Shown here piece by piece: positions 11,012 to 22,359 of a DNA stretch of 64,000 nt. This DNA comes from Sporobolomyces roseus (taxonomy: Eukaryota; Basidiomycota; Microbotryomycetes; Sporidiobolales; Sporidiobolaceae), in the NCBI GenBank assembly GCA_016617785.1, contig JADILM010000011.1:682001-746000 (forward strand), written 5' to 3'. A program made the position numbers and the translations under genes. The notes under the pieces were generated by a model. The model saw nothing but the letters and a program-made list of their open reading frames with translations. It was not told where the DNA came from and ran no database searches. The stretch's first letter is position 1; each line of letters begins with the position of its first letter.

Positions 11012-12383
11012 ATGTTCCTCTCCCTCCTCCTCGTCTCCTCCCTCTTCCTCCTCTCGGCCCTCTCACGAGTATCAGCCGCTCCATTCCCGACTCAAACAGC
11101 CTACATTGCTCCAGTATCGGAGGAATTGGAGAGGAGACAATATGTTCCAGGAGAATCAGTACCTTACTTTCCAGAGGAGATCCCTTCTTGTACTGGTCAG
11201 TCTCATCCTGAATCTTCATCAGCGACCTGTAGGAGATTGACGAATGTGGATTTGACAGCTTGTCAACCTGAATGGAGTGGAATCTCGTCCTGCGCAAAGG
11301 CCGCTCCTGCTTTCGAGGTATGTACGCGTCTGCAAAAGCCGAGATCTAGGAGGAATATGGCAGAGCTAACGAGATTCAGGAGAATGGACGAATAGAACTG
11401 GCAGAATGTGAGTCGGGAATCGATTCCGAGCTTTTTTTCGCAAAGCTCTCTTTCTGAAAAAAGAACTGACGGATCAATGTCTCTACTGATCTCGCGCCAA
11501 TCTAGATGATTTGTGAGTGCCTATTCTCGTTCAACTCTCTATCGAGAACTCCTTCGCGAAATCAGTTCTGACGTCGAGCTTTTCACTTCGCAATCAGTTA
11601 ATCCCGCCGCTTTTTACAATGCGATCAAGTGCGGATGTACCGATACCTTCAACTCTGCCTGTACGGTCGTCTCGAACCCTCGTTCTCGAAATATGCTGAC
11701 TTCTTTTGCTCTGATCTTCGAGAAACTACAGACCCTCAATGTGTCGATTGCTTCGTTCAAGTAAGCAGCGCCTTGCATCTATCGATGACTGCCAAATTGA
11801 CCTCTGTGAGTGCTGACGAGGTACGAGTCGTCCCGCAGACGAATCAATGTGTGGAATTCTTGGGAGTTCCGAGTGAACAAAACGCTTCGTCCATGTGAGT
11901 TCTCTTCCAGCGTTTCCTGGTTCAGTGTCTCGCTGGTTACTCTCTGGGCGCTTTCGGTGAAGCTCTCGATCCACGCGCTGCGATCGCTCTGCGTTCCTCC
12001 AGCCTGAAAATGAAACTAATCCTGCCTTCGTTCTTCTCCCCTTCTCTACCAGTCTCGATGGTATCCGGGAAGTATGCGGACTCGGTTCAGTACTCATAGG
12101 CAACGTCGCCAAGTCTCAATCAGAAGCCGGTCTTTCATACACCTACAATGGTCCGTCACCCTCTCTTTCTCTTCATTGCAATCGACTCATCCCTTGCTTT
12201 CTCACACCTTAAGGTGTTCCTTCGCAAGGATACTCGATCTCGACGACAACTGGAGTCGGAGGATTGGATTACGGAAGTGCTCAAGGTGGATCTTCAGGTG
12301 CTGGCTCAGTAAAGGGAGGCAACGGAATTGCGAAGGGTCTTTTCGCGACAGTTTTCGTAGTCTCTCTCGTCCATTACTTTTAG
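11012..12383 (+). CDS. Secreted, Cys-containing GPI-anchor-type protein (249 aa)
   Basis: Exons 11012-11317, 11380-11407, 11598-11660, 11732-11760, 11839-11894, 12053-12150 and 12214-12383 give 250 codons in frame. The N-terminus is a signal peptide (hydrophobic LLLVSSLFLLSALSRVSA, cleavage probably after it), followed by an ectodomain with conserved-looking Cys clusters (AIKCGCTDTF, YPQCVDCFVQ, TNQCVEF). A Gly/Ser-rich stretch and a short hydrophobic C-terminal tail (GLFATVFVVSLVHYF) end the protein, the classic layout of a GPI-anchored cell-surface protein. The second intron (11408-11597) is long; a plausible AG acceptor and donor inside it (11507-11515) would break the frame and was not used. 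Function unknown; a wall or surface protein is likely. Confidence 0.78.
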
Positions 12384-12585
12384 TTCAACACTCTCACGTC
12401 GACGTATACCCCTATTAGCTTTGCTTGCATCCGTAATACTTCTTCTCGATCTTGAGGAATCGGCCATTGATTGCGAAAAAGAAAAACGACGTCGTCGTTG
12501 AACTTTTTCCAATTTCCCCCTCTTCCTCTCTCTTCCTTTCCACTACTCTTCCAAGCTGTTCTCTATACGACTGTTACGACTTACC

Positions 12586-14356
12586 ATGCCTCGTAAAGCC
12601 CCCATTAAGAAATCTTCATCTCCCAAAATGACTTCATTGGCATCTCCAACTCCTTCTTCTCCCCTCTCCTCTCCATCTCCCGAACCAGAACAAGTCAAAG
12701 TCAAAGTCGAGAAGAAAGAATCACCCAAAAAGCCAATCAAGAAAGAAGATTCAAACCTATCTGCTTCAGCACTCAAGAAGATCTCACTGTATGAAGCAAC
12801 TCTTCAACAAGGAACTCCATTCCCTCAATGGGATCACCCGAGTCCGGAAGAGGCTCAACTAGTAGCGGATAGATTGGCGAGCGTACATGGAATGCCGAAT
12901 CGACCTAAAGTGTTGGTGGATAAACCTGGTGCAGCTGCTGGATGCGGGCAAACTCCTGATGTACGTCTCTCTATCTTATAATCTCATTCGAGCTAATGGG
13001 AGGGTGAGTGATAGGTGTTGGATGCTTTAATCCGAACGATCCTTTCTCAAAACACCACTTCGAAGAATTCGACTCGAGCGAAATTGAGTATGGATGATGA
13101 GTATGGTCGAGCAGAGTACAGGAAGGTGTTGGAAGGTGGAGAAGAGAAGTTGGAGGAAACTATCAGGTGTGGTGGGTTGGCGAAACAGAAGAGTAAGAGT
13201 ATTATTGGGGTTTTGAAGAGGTTGGACGAGAGACAGAGGAACGAAGGAAAGGGAGATACGGAACAATTGAGTTTGGATTGGTTGCATCAACTCGTGAGTT
13301 ACAGTCTTTATCACTCTCAGAGACGAGACTCTGACTGGCTCGTGCGAAACAGAACGACGCGGATGCGATGAAAGAATTGATTTCGTACGATTTGGTCGGA
13401 ATCAGTGAGTAGCGCATTCTGTCTTAGCTCTCCCGGAGAGCGAGAGGCTAATTGGATGCACCCCACTCACAGAAACCGCCTCCTGTGTACTCCTCTTCTG
13501 TCTCGGACGCTCTTCCTTCGCGGTCGACACTCACGTCCACCGCCTAACTCAAACCCTCGGTTGGCTTCCCCCTACCGGTTCCGTTCATATCCTCGACTCG
13601 ACATCTGACCCGAAGAATCCCACGATCACTCAGAAATCCAAAACGACGACTCCACCTTCTCGAGATCAGACTTTCTACCACCTCGACGCAGTCCTCCCTG
13701 ATCACCTCAAGTATCCTCTCCACTCTCTCCTCGTTCGACACGGTCGAGGATGTGTCAAGTGTGCTGCAAATGGAGTCGCTACTCAAGATATCGTCGATAC
13801 GTGTCCTATCCAAGACTTGATCGTTAGGAGTAGGAGTGGGAAAAAAAAGGGAGGAGCAGGAAAAGCGAAGAAAGTTAAAGTTGAGAACGAAGAGGGGAAA
13901 GTGGTGGGTGAAATCAAAGAGGATGAAGAGGGACATGTAGAGGTGGATGTCAAACCCGAAGTCAAGAAGGAGATTGGAGAGAGAAACAAAGTCAAGGAGG
14001 AAGAAGAAGTTGGAGTTGAGGATGAGGTTAAACAGACCAAGATACCTAGTAGGGCTTCGAAACGTGCTGCTGTCAAACAGGAGGAGTCTTCGGGATCTGA
14101 TTACTCGGAGGAGGAGGAAGATGAAGAAGAGGAATTCAAACCTGCACCTCGATCGGCGAAACGAGCCAAGATTTCAAGGGACTCGTCCTCGACCCTATCC
14201 GATTCGATGGTCAAGACTAAGAAGACTGCATCGACTCCGACTAAGAAGGGAAAGAAGGGAGGAATGACTCATAGTGTAGATCGAGATGAGGCGGAGATGA
14301 GTGGGAGAGTTTGGAAGGACGTTGGAGAAGGGGCTATGCATGGGATGGACGGGTGA
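12586..14356 (+). CDS. HhH-GPD superfamily DNA glycosylase (EndoIII-like), 529 aa
   Basis: Exons 12586-12960, 13015-13293, 13353-13404 and 13473-14356 (530 codons). Residues 1-60 are Ser/Pro/Lys-rich. The glycosylase core follows: DVLDALIRTILSQNTTSKN (the substrate-site helix of endonuclease III-like enzymes), a hairpin LVGIKTASCV with Lys236 at the catalytic-lysine position, and FAVDTHVHRL with Asp254 at the catalytic-Asp position. These predict base excision and possibly beta-lyase activity in the nucleus. The four-Cys spacing of the EndoIII iron-sulphur cluster is not seen; only GCVKC and one further Cys about 14 residues on remain. The last 200 residues are an acidic and Lys-rich low-complexity tail with short repeats of VKVE/VKPE type and a basic SAKRAKIS, a likely nuclear signal. 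It is not a classic NTG; the natural substrate is unknown. Confidence 0.85.
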
Positions 14357-14946
14357 ATGGTACTCGAAGGAACTGTCAAATAGGAAATTCAGTTGTTGTT
14401 GTCATCGTCGTCAAGGAGAGGAGAGGCGGTGCGAGAAGGAGTTTCCCGCGAGGTTCAGCTCGATTGAGACTGCGAAGAGGTAAAACTCGCACAAGCTATT
14501 TTCGCAAGGACAGTTCCACGAGAAGCTTCCGTCGTCGTTTGATCTCGTACACGCGGAGTAGACCCGAAGACGAAGTATTCAGTATGTACGTAAGCGTGAA
14601 AACAAAAAAGTTGCCGAACGTCTTACGCTTCTTTCTCTCCCCTTCCTGTCTCTTCACTCCTCGATATCGGATCGACGCTAAACGACAAAAGGAGCAAGCA
14701 GTTTAGCGTGAAAAGTCTAAATTTACGTAAATCCGACGAAAGCCCGAAGTGTCGCAGTTCCTTTCCCCTTTCACCTACCTCGCTACTTTCATACTCTATC
14801 TCCATCTTACACAGCAACTAAGAGTATACCTCGCTACAGCTCCAACACCGCCTTTACACCTTTAACCCCTCGCTACTTCGGATTGTTTGATTCAACTTTT
14901 ATTCTTTCATCATCCCAACTCGCTCTCCTTCTCTCTCTCTCTAACC
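14357..14946. other. Intergenic region, same-strand neighbours
   Basis: Contains the 3' end of the glycosylase gene and the promoter/leader of the next plus-strand gene. A TTTTCGCAAG motif occurs near 14490-14500, and a CT-rich leader (about 14925-14943) directly precedes the ATG at 14947. No gene seen. Confidence 0.45.
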
Positions 14947-16847
14947 ATGGCAGTCAGACCTCGGACTGCTACTACTTCAACTATACCAGATTACACAACC
15001 CTGCCTACCTTGTTCTGTCTCGTCAGGCCACCTCCTTCCAACAGTACACACCCTCTCAATCTCCAAATTCAATTACTAGTCCCTTCAATCCCGACACAAC
15101 AACGCAATGACTCAAATAGAAGGAGTGGTGAATACTCTAGATCAAGTTCGAGGTCTGGTTCAATAGCGGATGATTCAACAGCAGGAGGAGGAGGAGGGGA
15201 TAGTCGACTGAATGTAGGGACCCCTAAGAGTACAGCGGGAGTGAGCGCAATATCATTCGACGCGATCGCTGGTGCTTCAGTCAGTAGATCAGGGAGTAGG
15301 GCGAGTGATAACGAAGGATTAGGACCAGGTGGGGAAGAACTGTCGAGGATTCCTTCTGGTGGTTCGACGAGGAGTAGGGGGAGTACGAATAGTATGAGCG
15401 TCAGATCAGATACGGCAAGCTCGAATGGGACGGGAACGGCGACGAGGAGGAGAGTCACCCCTTTATTGAACCTCAGCTTTCATTCGGTTCTTCCAACTGT
15501 CGTAACTGATGCTGGTAAGCACCCGCTTTCTCTCTCTCTAGTCATGACTTTCTCTTCAACGCTGAATGAATACGACCTGTAGGCACGGATCAAAGAGTTG
15601 CGAAATTCTTGAAACGAGGAATCGAGATCAGTAACTTAGCAATTATCGACCCAATCGACCTCTCCCAACCTCCTTCCTTAGTCCCTTCAAACGTTTCCCT
15701 CTCTCCCCAAACTTCTCCTCCTCCAACCTCGAACCCCGCGACGACGAACGGTTCCACCTCCTCCTCGAATTCACCCTCAACGAATGGCCTCTTTACGAAA
15801 TTCAAGAAGTTCACTCTCGGATCTTCAGCTACGAAACAACCTTCTTCCCCCAATCCCGCCTCTCCCACATCATCTTCCTTCTCCCTCTTCGCCCGCTCGA
15901 CCTCGACTTCCTCGAACCTCTCCACCGCCGGTTCACCCTCGAAATTCCTCCCTTCCCTAGTCGGAGGAAACTCAGAAGGAGCTCCCACACCTCGAACCGT
16001 TCCCTTACTCAGATCCGGTTCCGATGAACTCGCTTCTACTTCCTATTCCTCCGGTCCCCTTCCAACAGGTTATGCATTCGTCGTTCGAAAATGGCTCAGA
16101 GACGATTTGATCCAAGTTTCAGATCTCGGTGGGATCCCTGCTCAGAACACGGCGATCCGGATCGAGTGGGTCAGGGCGAGTGATAAGGAGTACAGAAAGA
16201 GGGGGAGGACAAGAGTGGGTCGAAGTATGAGTGTAGTGAGCGTTGGAGAGAATGGGTTATCGAGCTCGAGGAGAGGAAGTGAGGTGGATCCTGGATTGAC
16301 GGTACCTCCCTCTGTCCCCGAAGATGAGGAGGTTGGATCTCCCTCTTCGAATGGACATGAGAATGGAGTCGAAGACCAAGAAGACGATGGAGAGGACAGT
16401 GATCCAGAAGATTCGGAACGACCCTTCATCTGTACCCTTTTCTACCCATCCTCCTCCTCTACCTCCTCTTCCTCAGTACCTCCCTCCTCATCGAGTCCCA
16501 CATCATCCTCCATGTCCCCCTCCCCGTCTCTTCGTCGACTCCAATTAGCGACCCTCCGACCCGCACCTCATCACCCAAAACTAATCGCGACCCTCCTCTT
16601 ACCCCCTACACTCCCCTCTATCCCACTTGGTTCATTCTCCCCTTCTCAAGGACTCAAAGGAGGCGTGTTATCGAACGAAACGTTGAGGGATTTGGTACAT
16701 GTCAGTTCAATGTTTGTTGCTATTCGAGAAGGTTTAGGAGGGTTGAGTAGGGAGAAGGATTCGCAGAATATTGCCGCGGGTTTGGGATTGGTCAAGGTTA
16801 AGAGTAGGAAAGTTGGGAGGAGTTTTAGAGGCTTCGGCAAAGGTTAA
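14947..16847 (+). CDS. Ser-rich hypothetical protein (610 aa)
   Basis: Two exons, 14947-15514 and 15583-16847, join in frame (611 codons). The chosen ATG sits in ACCATGG behind a CT-rich leader. Short ordered segments (about residues 10-45, LNLSFHSVLPTVV near 180, a basic-hydrophobic block VAKFLKRGIEISNLAIIDPIDL, then a block with YAFVVRKWLRDDL near 360 and a C-terminal block from about 525) are separated by long Ser/Pro/Gly-rich and acidic stretches, including runs of Ser near 480-500. The pattern suggests a modular regulatory or scaffold protein with disordered linkers. No signal peptide, membrane segment or catalytic motif is visible and I do not recognise the family. Confidence 0.75.
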
Positions 16848-17429
16848 GCTAAGCTTATTCGTCACGGAATCGGTGGAAGGAAGGAAGGAGGGAATGGATC
16901 TGTTATGTTTCTGTTTGTATCTCGTCGTTTTATCTTTGTTTTGATACCCTCTCTTTACTCTACTTACCCTTTCCTTAGTTTTCTGTCGTTCTCGCAATTT
17001 TCATGATTACCCTTATCTTTCACTCACTCTCACTCGCACAGCTCACGATTCAGATTCAAGAGAGAAATATTGCTTTGCTGGTAGTGAATGCTAGGGAGAG
17101 AGAGAGAGGGTAACCACGAGAAAGATTCGCTCCGATATCAAGGTAGAAAGTGAGCAACAAAGAGAGAGCAACAGAGAGAGACAGAAACCATGCGTGACTT
17201 GTTGTGCGTGTGCGAGAGAGAGACAGAGGGAATACATATGCAAGGAAAAGAAACCAAGGAAGTTGGGAGAGGGCGATTATAGAGGGATTTATAGGGTTAA
17301 ACGACGAAATTTTCGTTTCCTTGTTTTCGTAAGTTGAAGAGATCGAGTATAGAGTAGAAACCGGATAAGCCCTTGGGAAAGCGAGTAGTTGAGTGTATGT
17401 ATATGGTATTTGTTGAGGGGAGGGGAGGT
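16848..17429. other. Convergent intergenic region with GA microsatellite
   Basis: Lies between two converging genes. Simple-sequence tracts of (GA)n type occur at about 17094-17111, 17160-17180 and 17214-17224. No gene is supported; both 3' UTRs are expected here. Confidence 0.5.
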
Positions 17430-20400
17430 TTATCGACGAGGAGGAGCACCGGTCAATCCAAGAGAGTGAGCTTCTCGTAGTTCAGCGATCCATCTTGAAG
17501 CTTGTCCTGAAGGTTCGTCATACTTGTAGTTGCGGTATGACTGTCGAGGGAGACGAATGAGCTCGAGAAATGGAAAGACAGAAGAGAGCAAGAGAGCTCA
17601 CAGTTTTGACAACAAAACCTTTCCCTTCTTTCCCGATCTCTTCGACGGCGATAAAAGCACTGGCACCTTCTTTCCTGACTCCCCCTCTCAAAGCACTGCC
17701 CAAGAACACCTCATTCTTGATACTGATCTTCTTCGGGGTCTCCTTGATGCATAGCAATCGAGGATAGTCCGTCAAGATGAGCGTTCGTTCTTTCGTACCC
17801 GCCGGGAGAATAGGAGGTGCGATAGTAGGTGGAGCTGGACCTCCTTGAGATGAGTGACCAGTGGCGGAAGACGCGTTCGAGACCGAGGCGGAAGAAGTAA
17901 TGAGGTTGAGAGGATTAAGGGAGGAAGGAACCTTCGAAGGGAACTTGATCTTGCCGGATCGAAGAAGCGCCGAACGAGCGGCAGCAGCTGAAGAAGGTCG
18001 TTGAAGGATAGGCGAGGTGAGGAGGATAGTTTCCGAGGGAAGTAAGACATTTGCCCATTTCCCAACACCGAATTCCTTTCCCGATGGCAAGTCTCGTGCA
18101 CTCGCGCTCGTCGGACTCGAGCAGGTCTCGTCGTGATCGTCTTGACCGTACTCGAGCTCGTCATCCGAAACGCTAGCTTGACCTCCATCTTCTGCTCCTT
18201 CTTCCCAAGTATCCCCCGCTTCTTCTCCTGTTCCGATCGATGAGGGTGCTCCTGAACCAGTTCCGAGATCGAGGACGAATTCTCCTTTGTGTACGGGGAT
18301 AGGTTGAGATAGACCCGTTCGAAGTTCGGGTGGAGCTACAGTCCAGATAGTTGAGAAATCGATTGGTCGATCCAAGATGTGTTCGGGAACAGGAGGTAAA
18401 GGAGAGTAGGCAGGAGATTGAGAGGGGATCGAAGGGGGTGCGGAATCGGGATTGTTTGGGAGGGAAGCGGGAGAAGCTCCTGGGATGTCGACTTTGAGAC
18501 GAGTGGACGGAGGGGCGAGTGCGCTTTCGGATTCGACAGGAACGATTGGATCACCGGCTGGGAAGATCTTCTCCAAGCGTTCCTCCTCCTCCTCGGAATC
18601 AGAGTCGAAAGCGTCGGGTAAGGCGGAAGCAGGAACTTTGTTGGTCATGAGGGGGAAAGCTCCGGAGGGATTCGTGAGGTGAGAGGTGAAGAAAGGGTGA
18701 GACTTGATCGCTTCAATGCCGTTCCCATTCTTGGGGTCTCCTCCGAGTCGCTTCAGAGGATCGACAATCTGAGCATTCCGTTTTCTACTCAGTACTCGAA
18801 ACGGCTCGAATCGCAAAGGAAGGAGACGTACCAGTAACTTCTCGACTAGATCCTTCGCTTCTGGTGGAAACCCGAGCGGGAATTCGTATTCGAGGTTGAT
18901 GATCTTTTGGAACATGAGATATTCGGTTCTCGCTTGAAACGGAGGTCGTCCAGCGAGCATTTGGAAGAGAATACAACCGAGAGCCCAGAAGTCGGAACTG
19001 TAGGATCGGATACTTATGAGTCCATTGAAGAACAGCAGCACTGACGAGAGCTCGAGCTTACGAGAAAGATGATTCTCTACCTTCGCTCAAAACCTCTGGA
19101 CTGACATATTCTGGAGTTCCGACGAAAGATCTCGCTCGGGGTCGACCGCTCGGTGCTATCCGAACGATGAAGAGTCAGTCTTCGAGGCGCAACGAATAAG
19201 CGAGAGACGCTTTGCTCACCTTCCTGAGGTCGACCATCAACCAATTCCTCCTTGTTCAGCAATTTCGCAGTTCCGAAATCGGTTATCTTGACTCTCATAT
19301 CCTCAGCGAATAAGATACTACACGCTCGACGATGATTAGTACACATCTAGCCGAGAAATGTGAAGCAAGAACGAGCTTACTTCTCAGGTTTCAGATCTCG
19401 ATGAATGACTCCCTTCGAGTGCATGTAACCGACTGATGACAGAATCTGTGCTGCGTAATATCGAGCTGATCGAAGGTCGAAAGAGCCGTACTAGAGCGAG
19501 AACAGAAAGTCAGTTCTGATTTGAAGCGAGACTTCGTTTCAAACGAGTCGAGCTCACCTTTTTGATCCACTTCAGCAGTTCTCCATTCGGTGCTAGCTCC
19601 AAAACATAGTCTACGATACCAAAGAGCGATGAATCAGTATCTGAATTCTGAGCGGACACTCGGAGGAACAGAAGACGTACAGAGTGACCATTCATCTTGA
19701 AAAGTCCAATACAGCCGCACGACTCCGGGGTGCCCATCCAGCTGTTTCAGCGTATCTCTCTCGATGAGAACGTACTTGGTCTTCTTCTCTCGTTTGATGT
19801 GATCCTTGTCGAGAACTTTCAGTGCGTAAGATCGATAAGGTGGATGAACCGTTCGAACGAGCGTGACCTGGCGGGGAGTGAAGCCGAGTGAGCTCCGAGG
19901 TAAGTCAACTTGAGTGAGAGGTGCAGACGTACGGTAGAATAAGATCCTTCACCCAGAACTTCGCCAAATTCGAAATCTTCTACTGTTCGTTTACTTCCTA
20001 CGACTCCCATCGAATTCGGAATCATCATATTCCCACCATTACTTCCACTGCCGACGCTCCCATTGCCCGAAGTTACCGTTACATTCGAGGTTGTACTTGT
20101 TTCCCTCGGTCTCCCTCCCTCACCGTTCCCCAAGTTCGAAGCTGTCAGTCCTCCATTTGGACCATTCGACGATGTCGATGTTCGAGCTGGTGAAGCGAGA
20201 CTGCTTCTACCGTTCGAGCTATTCGTACTTTCAACTCGTTCCCTTTCCGTCGAGTCTCGATTTCTGACTGTCCAAGTTCCTGAACTCAGAGCTCTTCTCC
20301 CTCTTCTGATTCGTCCTCCCTCGTTATCGCTTCCATTACTGCTATTCGCACTCGTTTCCTCGACCGGTGAACATGCCGATCCGTAAGAGTGCGATTGACG

Positions 20401-21102
20401 GAACAATGGCGGAGGAGGAGGGAGAGGACCTGTGTCTTCCAAGGGTCGAGGAGAGTTTGGCGGTAGTATCCGGGGAGAGGGATGAGGGGAGGTGTCTCGA
20501 GAGTTTCGTTGGGAAGTAGAGGCGTTCGGTCGTTGCAGTGGTGGAGGAGGCGGAGGTGAACCGGGTAAGAGAGGAACGGGAGCGGAAGTAGTGGTAGGAG
20601 AGCCGAGGCCATAAGCTCCGATCGCTGATAAGCCTCGAGTGACGATTCGAGGAACAGCGGGTCCTCGTTGAGGTTTCTTCATCGGTACTGCCTGAACCGA
20701 ATTCGTACTCCTGCAACTCGATGCCCTGCTAACTCCCGTATCTTTCCCGTTGTGTATACTCGAGCTTGCCGAACTTGTCGAAGCGAAGGAGATGACGGAT
20801 TGATTCGAATAAAGTTGAGGAGAGGAAGTCTGTGGAGAGGAAATGGGAGTGAGAGGCTGGAGAGGTTGAACGACGGTCGAAGCCGCCAAGTGATGTGCCA
20901 TCTGAGGATAAGGGTGATTGTAGAAAGCGTTCTGTGCCATAGGAGAGGGAGCATTGGGAGGTGCTGAACTTGTCGAAGAAGCGGCAGTTTGGAGGGAGGG
21001 AGCCGAATTCGTTCGATTTTGCGAAGCCTGCACTCCTGGCGGCGGTCTACGAGCTGGCGTCTTCGATGAAAAGAACGTTGTTCCCGCTATCGAGGCAGAC
21101 AT
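17430..21102 (-). CDS. PDK1: PDK1/PKH-type AGC serine/threonine kinase with PH-like C-terminus (1051 aa)
   Basis: Exons (minus) 21102-19933, 19867-19681, 19610-19558, 19490-19381, 19317-19220, 19155-19062, 18997-18832, 18768-17602 and 17540-17430 sum to 1052 codons. A disordered Ser/Pro-rich region fills residues 1-370. The kinase domain has a Gly-rich loop GEGSYST (384-390), ALK (Lys407), HRDLKPEN (Asp502), DFG (520-522) and activation loop SFVGTPEYVSPE, with Ser549 at the PDK1 autophosphorylation position. A linker of about 300 residues follows, then an apparent PH domain from about 949 (TLILTDYPRLLCI) to near the end (ASRWIAELREAH). PDK1/PKH kinases phosphorylate the activation loops of other AGC kinases downstream of sphingolipid or phosphoinositide signals. 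The identification rests on kinase plus C-terminal PH order; the extended linker is unusual. Confidence 0.9.
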
Positions 21103-22359
21103 GGTCTACTTTTTGAGAGGAAAAAGAAGTTTCGGAAGATGGTCGAAAAAGGTCGAGAGTGAATCGGAATTAGGAAAGAGGAAGGAAGGGTCGACGAGGT
21201 AGAGCGAAGGCGATATCGAGGTGGAAGAGGTCGAGCGAGGTTTGAGCGAGATGGTTGCCCCAGTTCAGGGAAAGAGTTTAGGAGAGGTTTCGCGAGAAAT
21301 AAGTCGCTTCTCCTCGCTTCTACTTTGCTCCTGTTTCGTTCGGGAGGGTCTTGTCTGTTTCTATGTGCTGTAATTACGTAGGTAGGGGAGAATGGAGCAG
21401 GGCAGGTGGTTGTAGATAGGAATTAGTCAGCTCCTCTGCTCGCTCAACTTTCTGCAATCTCGTTGATCGTACAGCACCCTGAGTCGTGATAGCTCCTGTT
21501 CCTCGAAATTTACGCTGTATTGAACCCATCCAGCTCTTCTCCGGCCAGATCCATCTGCAATAATCCGACTTCGAGCCCGCTCAAAGTCGAATGGAGGAGA
21601 GCGCACAGGGCTCTCTCCCCCCTCAAGAGTATCAGGAGAGCTACTCACCCTATGTATACCTCCCAATATCCGCTATATCCCTATTACTCGTGATCTGATT
21701 CCGGTTGAACGTTCCTCTCCCTGTTGTCAATAAACTTTGCTCTGAAACTTGAGGTGCCGAATGAAAGCTGAAGATTAGGGGTACGGCGGAGATAAATGTG
21801 ATAAGCTGATTACTGCGACTATGTCCAGTTCATGGGTTCTGGCGAAAGAAAGGAGGTGAAGCGAGGAGAAGTGGAGGAGGGCAAAAGAGAGACCTCTCTG
21901 CAAAAAAAAGGTCTCGACTGCACAAAACTGCGTAGAGCTGTATTTCCGATACGCACATGTAGGCTTGTATTGCAACCGACAAGCAAAGTAGAGCTCTTTC
22001 GGCAAGGAAGTCGCAGCGTGAGCCGACTTTTCTTTGAACAAGTTAGAAAAGTTGCGAGAAGGTTGACGACGGCGACATAATAGCGGCATCTTTCAGTTCA
22101 GCTGGCTCAGTGACTCCGAAGCGTCGAGCTTCGTCGAATCGAGGAAGAAGCGCTGCTTATCAGTCATTTAGGATCGCTGCGAATTGGTTTCAAGTTTTCG
22201 AAAACTTTCTTGAGCTCTCTTCGCTTCTTCGGCAACTACATTGGACGATTAAAGCAGAATAGAGCGACAATACAGATACATTCAAATTCAAAGCGAGACC
22301 GGCAAGCTAGGCTACAAAGAATTGATTAACATCGAAAACGAAAACGACAAAATATCGGA
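21103..22359. promoter_or_regulatory. Long upstream region of the PDK1-like gene
   Basis: 1.26 kb between the 3' end of the MYND gene and the ATG of the kinase, both on minus. No gene is supported; a 79-codon minus frame at 21427-21666 begins at TTG and is compositionally unremarkable. A kinase promoter and perhaps a long leader are expected. Purine-rich stretches near 21110-21260 are CT-rich on the coding strand. Confidence 0.4.

Noticed and set aside
11507..11515. A 7-base exon (ATGATTT) between good AG and GT signals in the secreted-protein gene
   Set aside because: Including it creates an immediate TAA in the next exon; direct splicing from 11407 to 11598 keeps frame.
21427..21666. 79-codon minus frame upstream of the kinase
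   Set aside because: Begins at TTG, ordinary composition, no partner exon.
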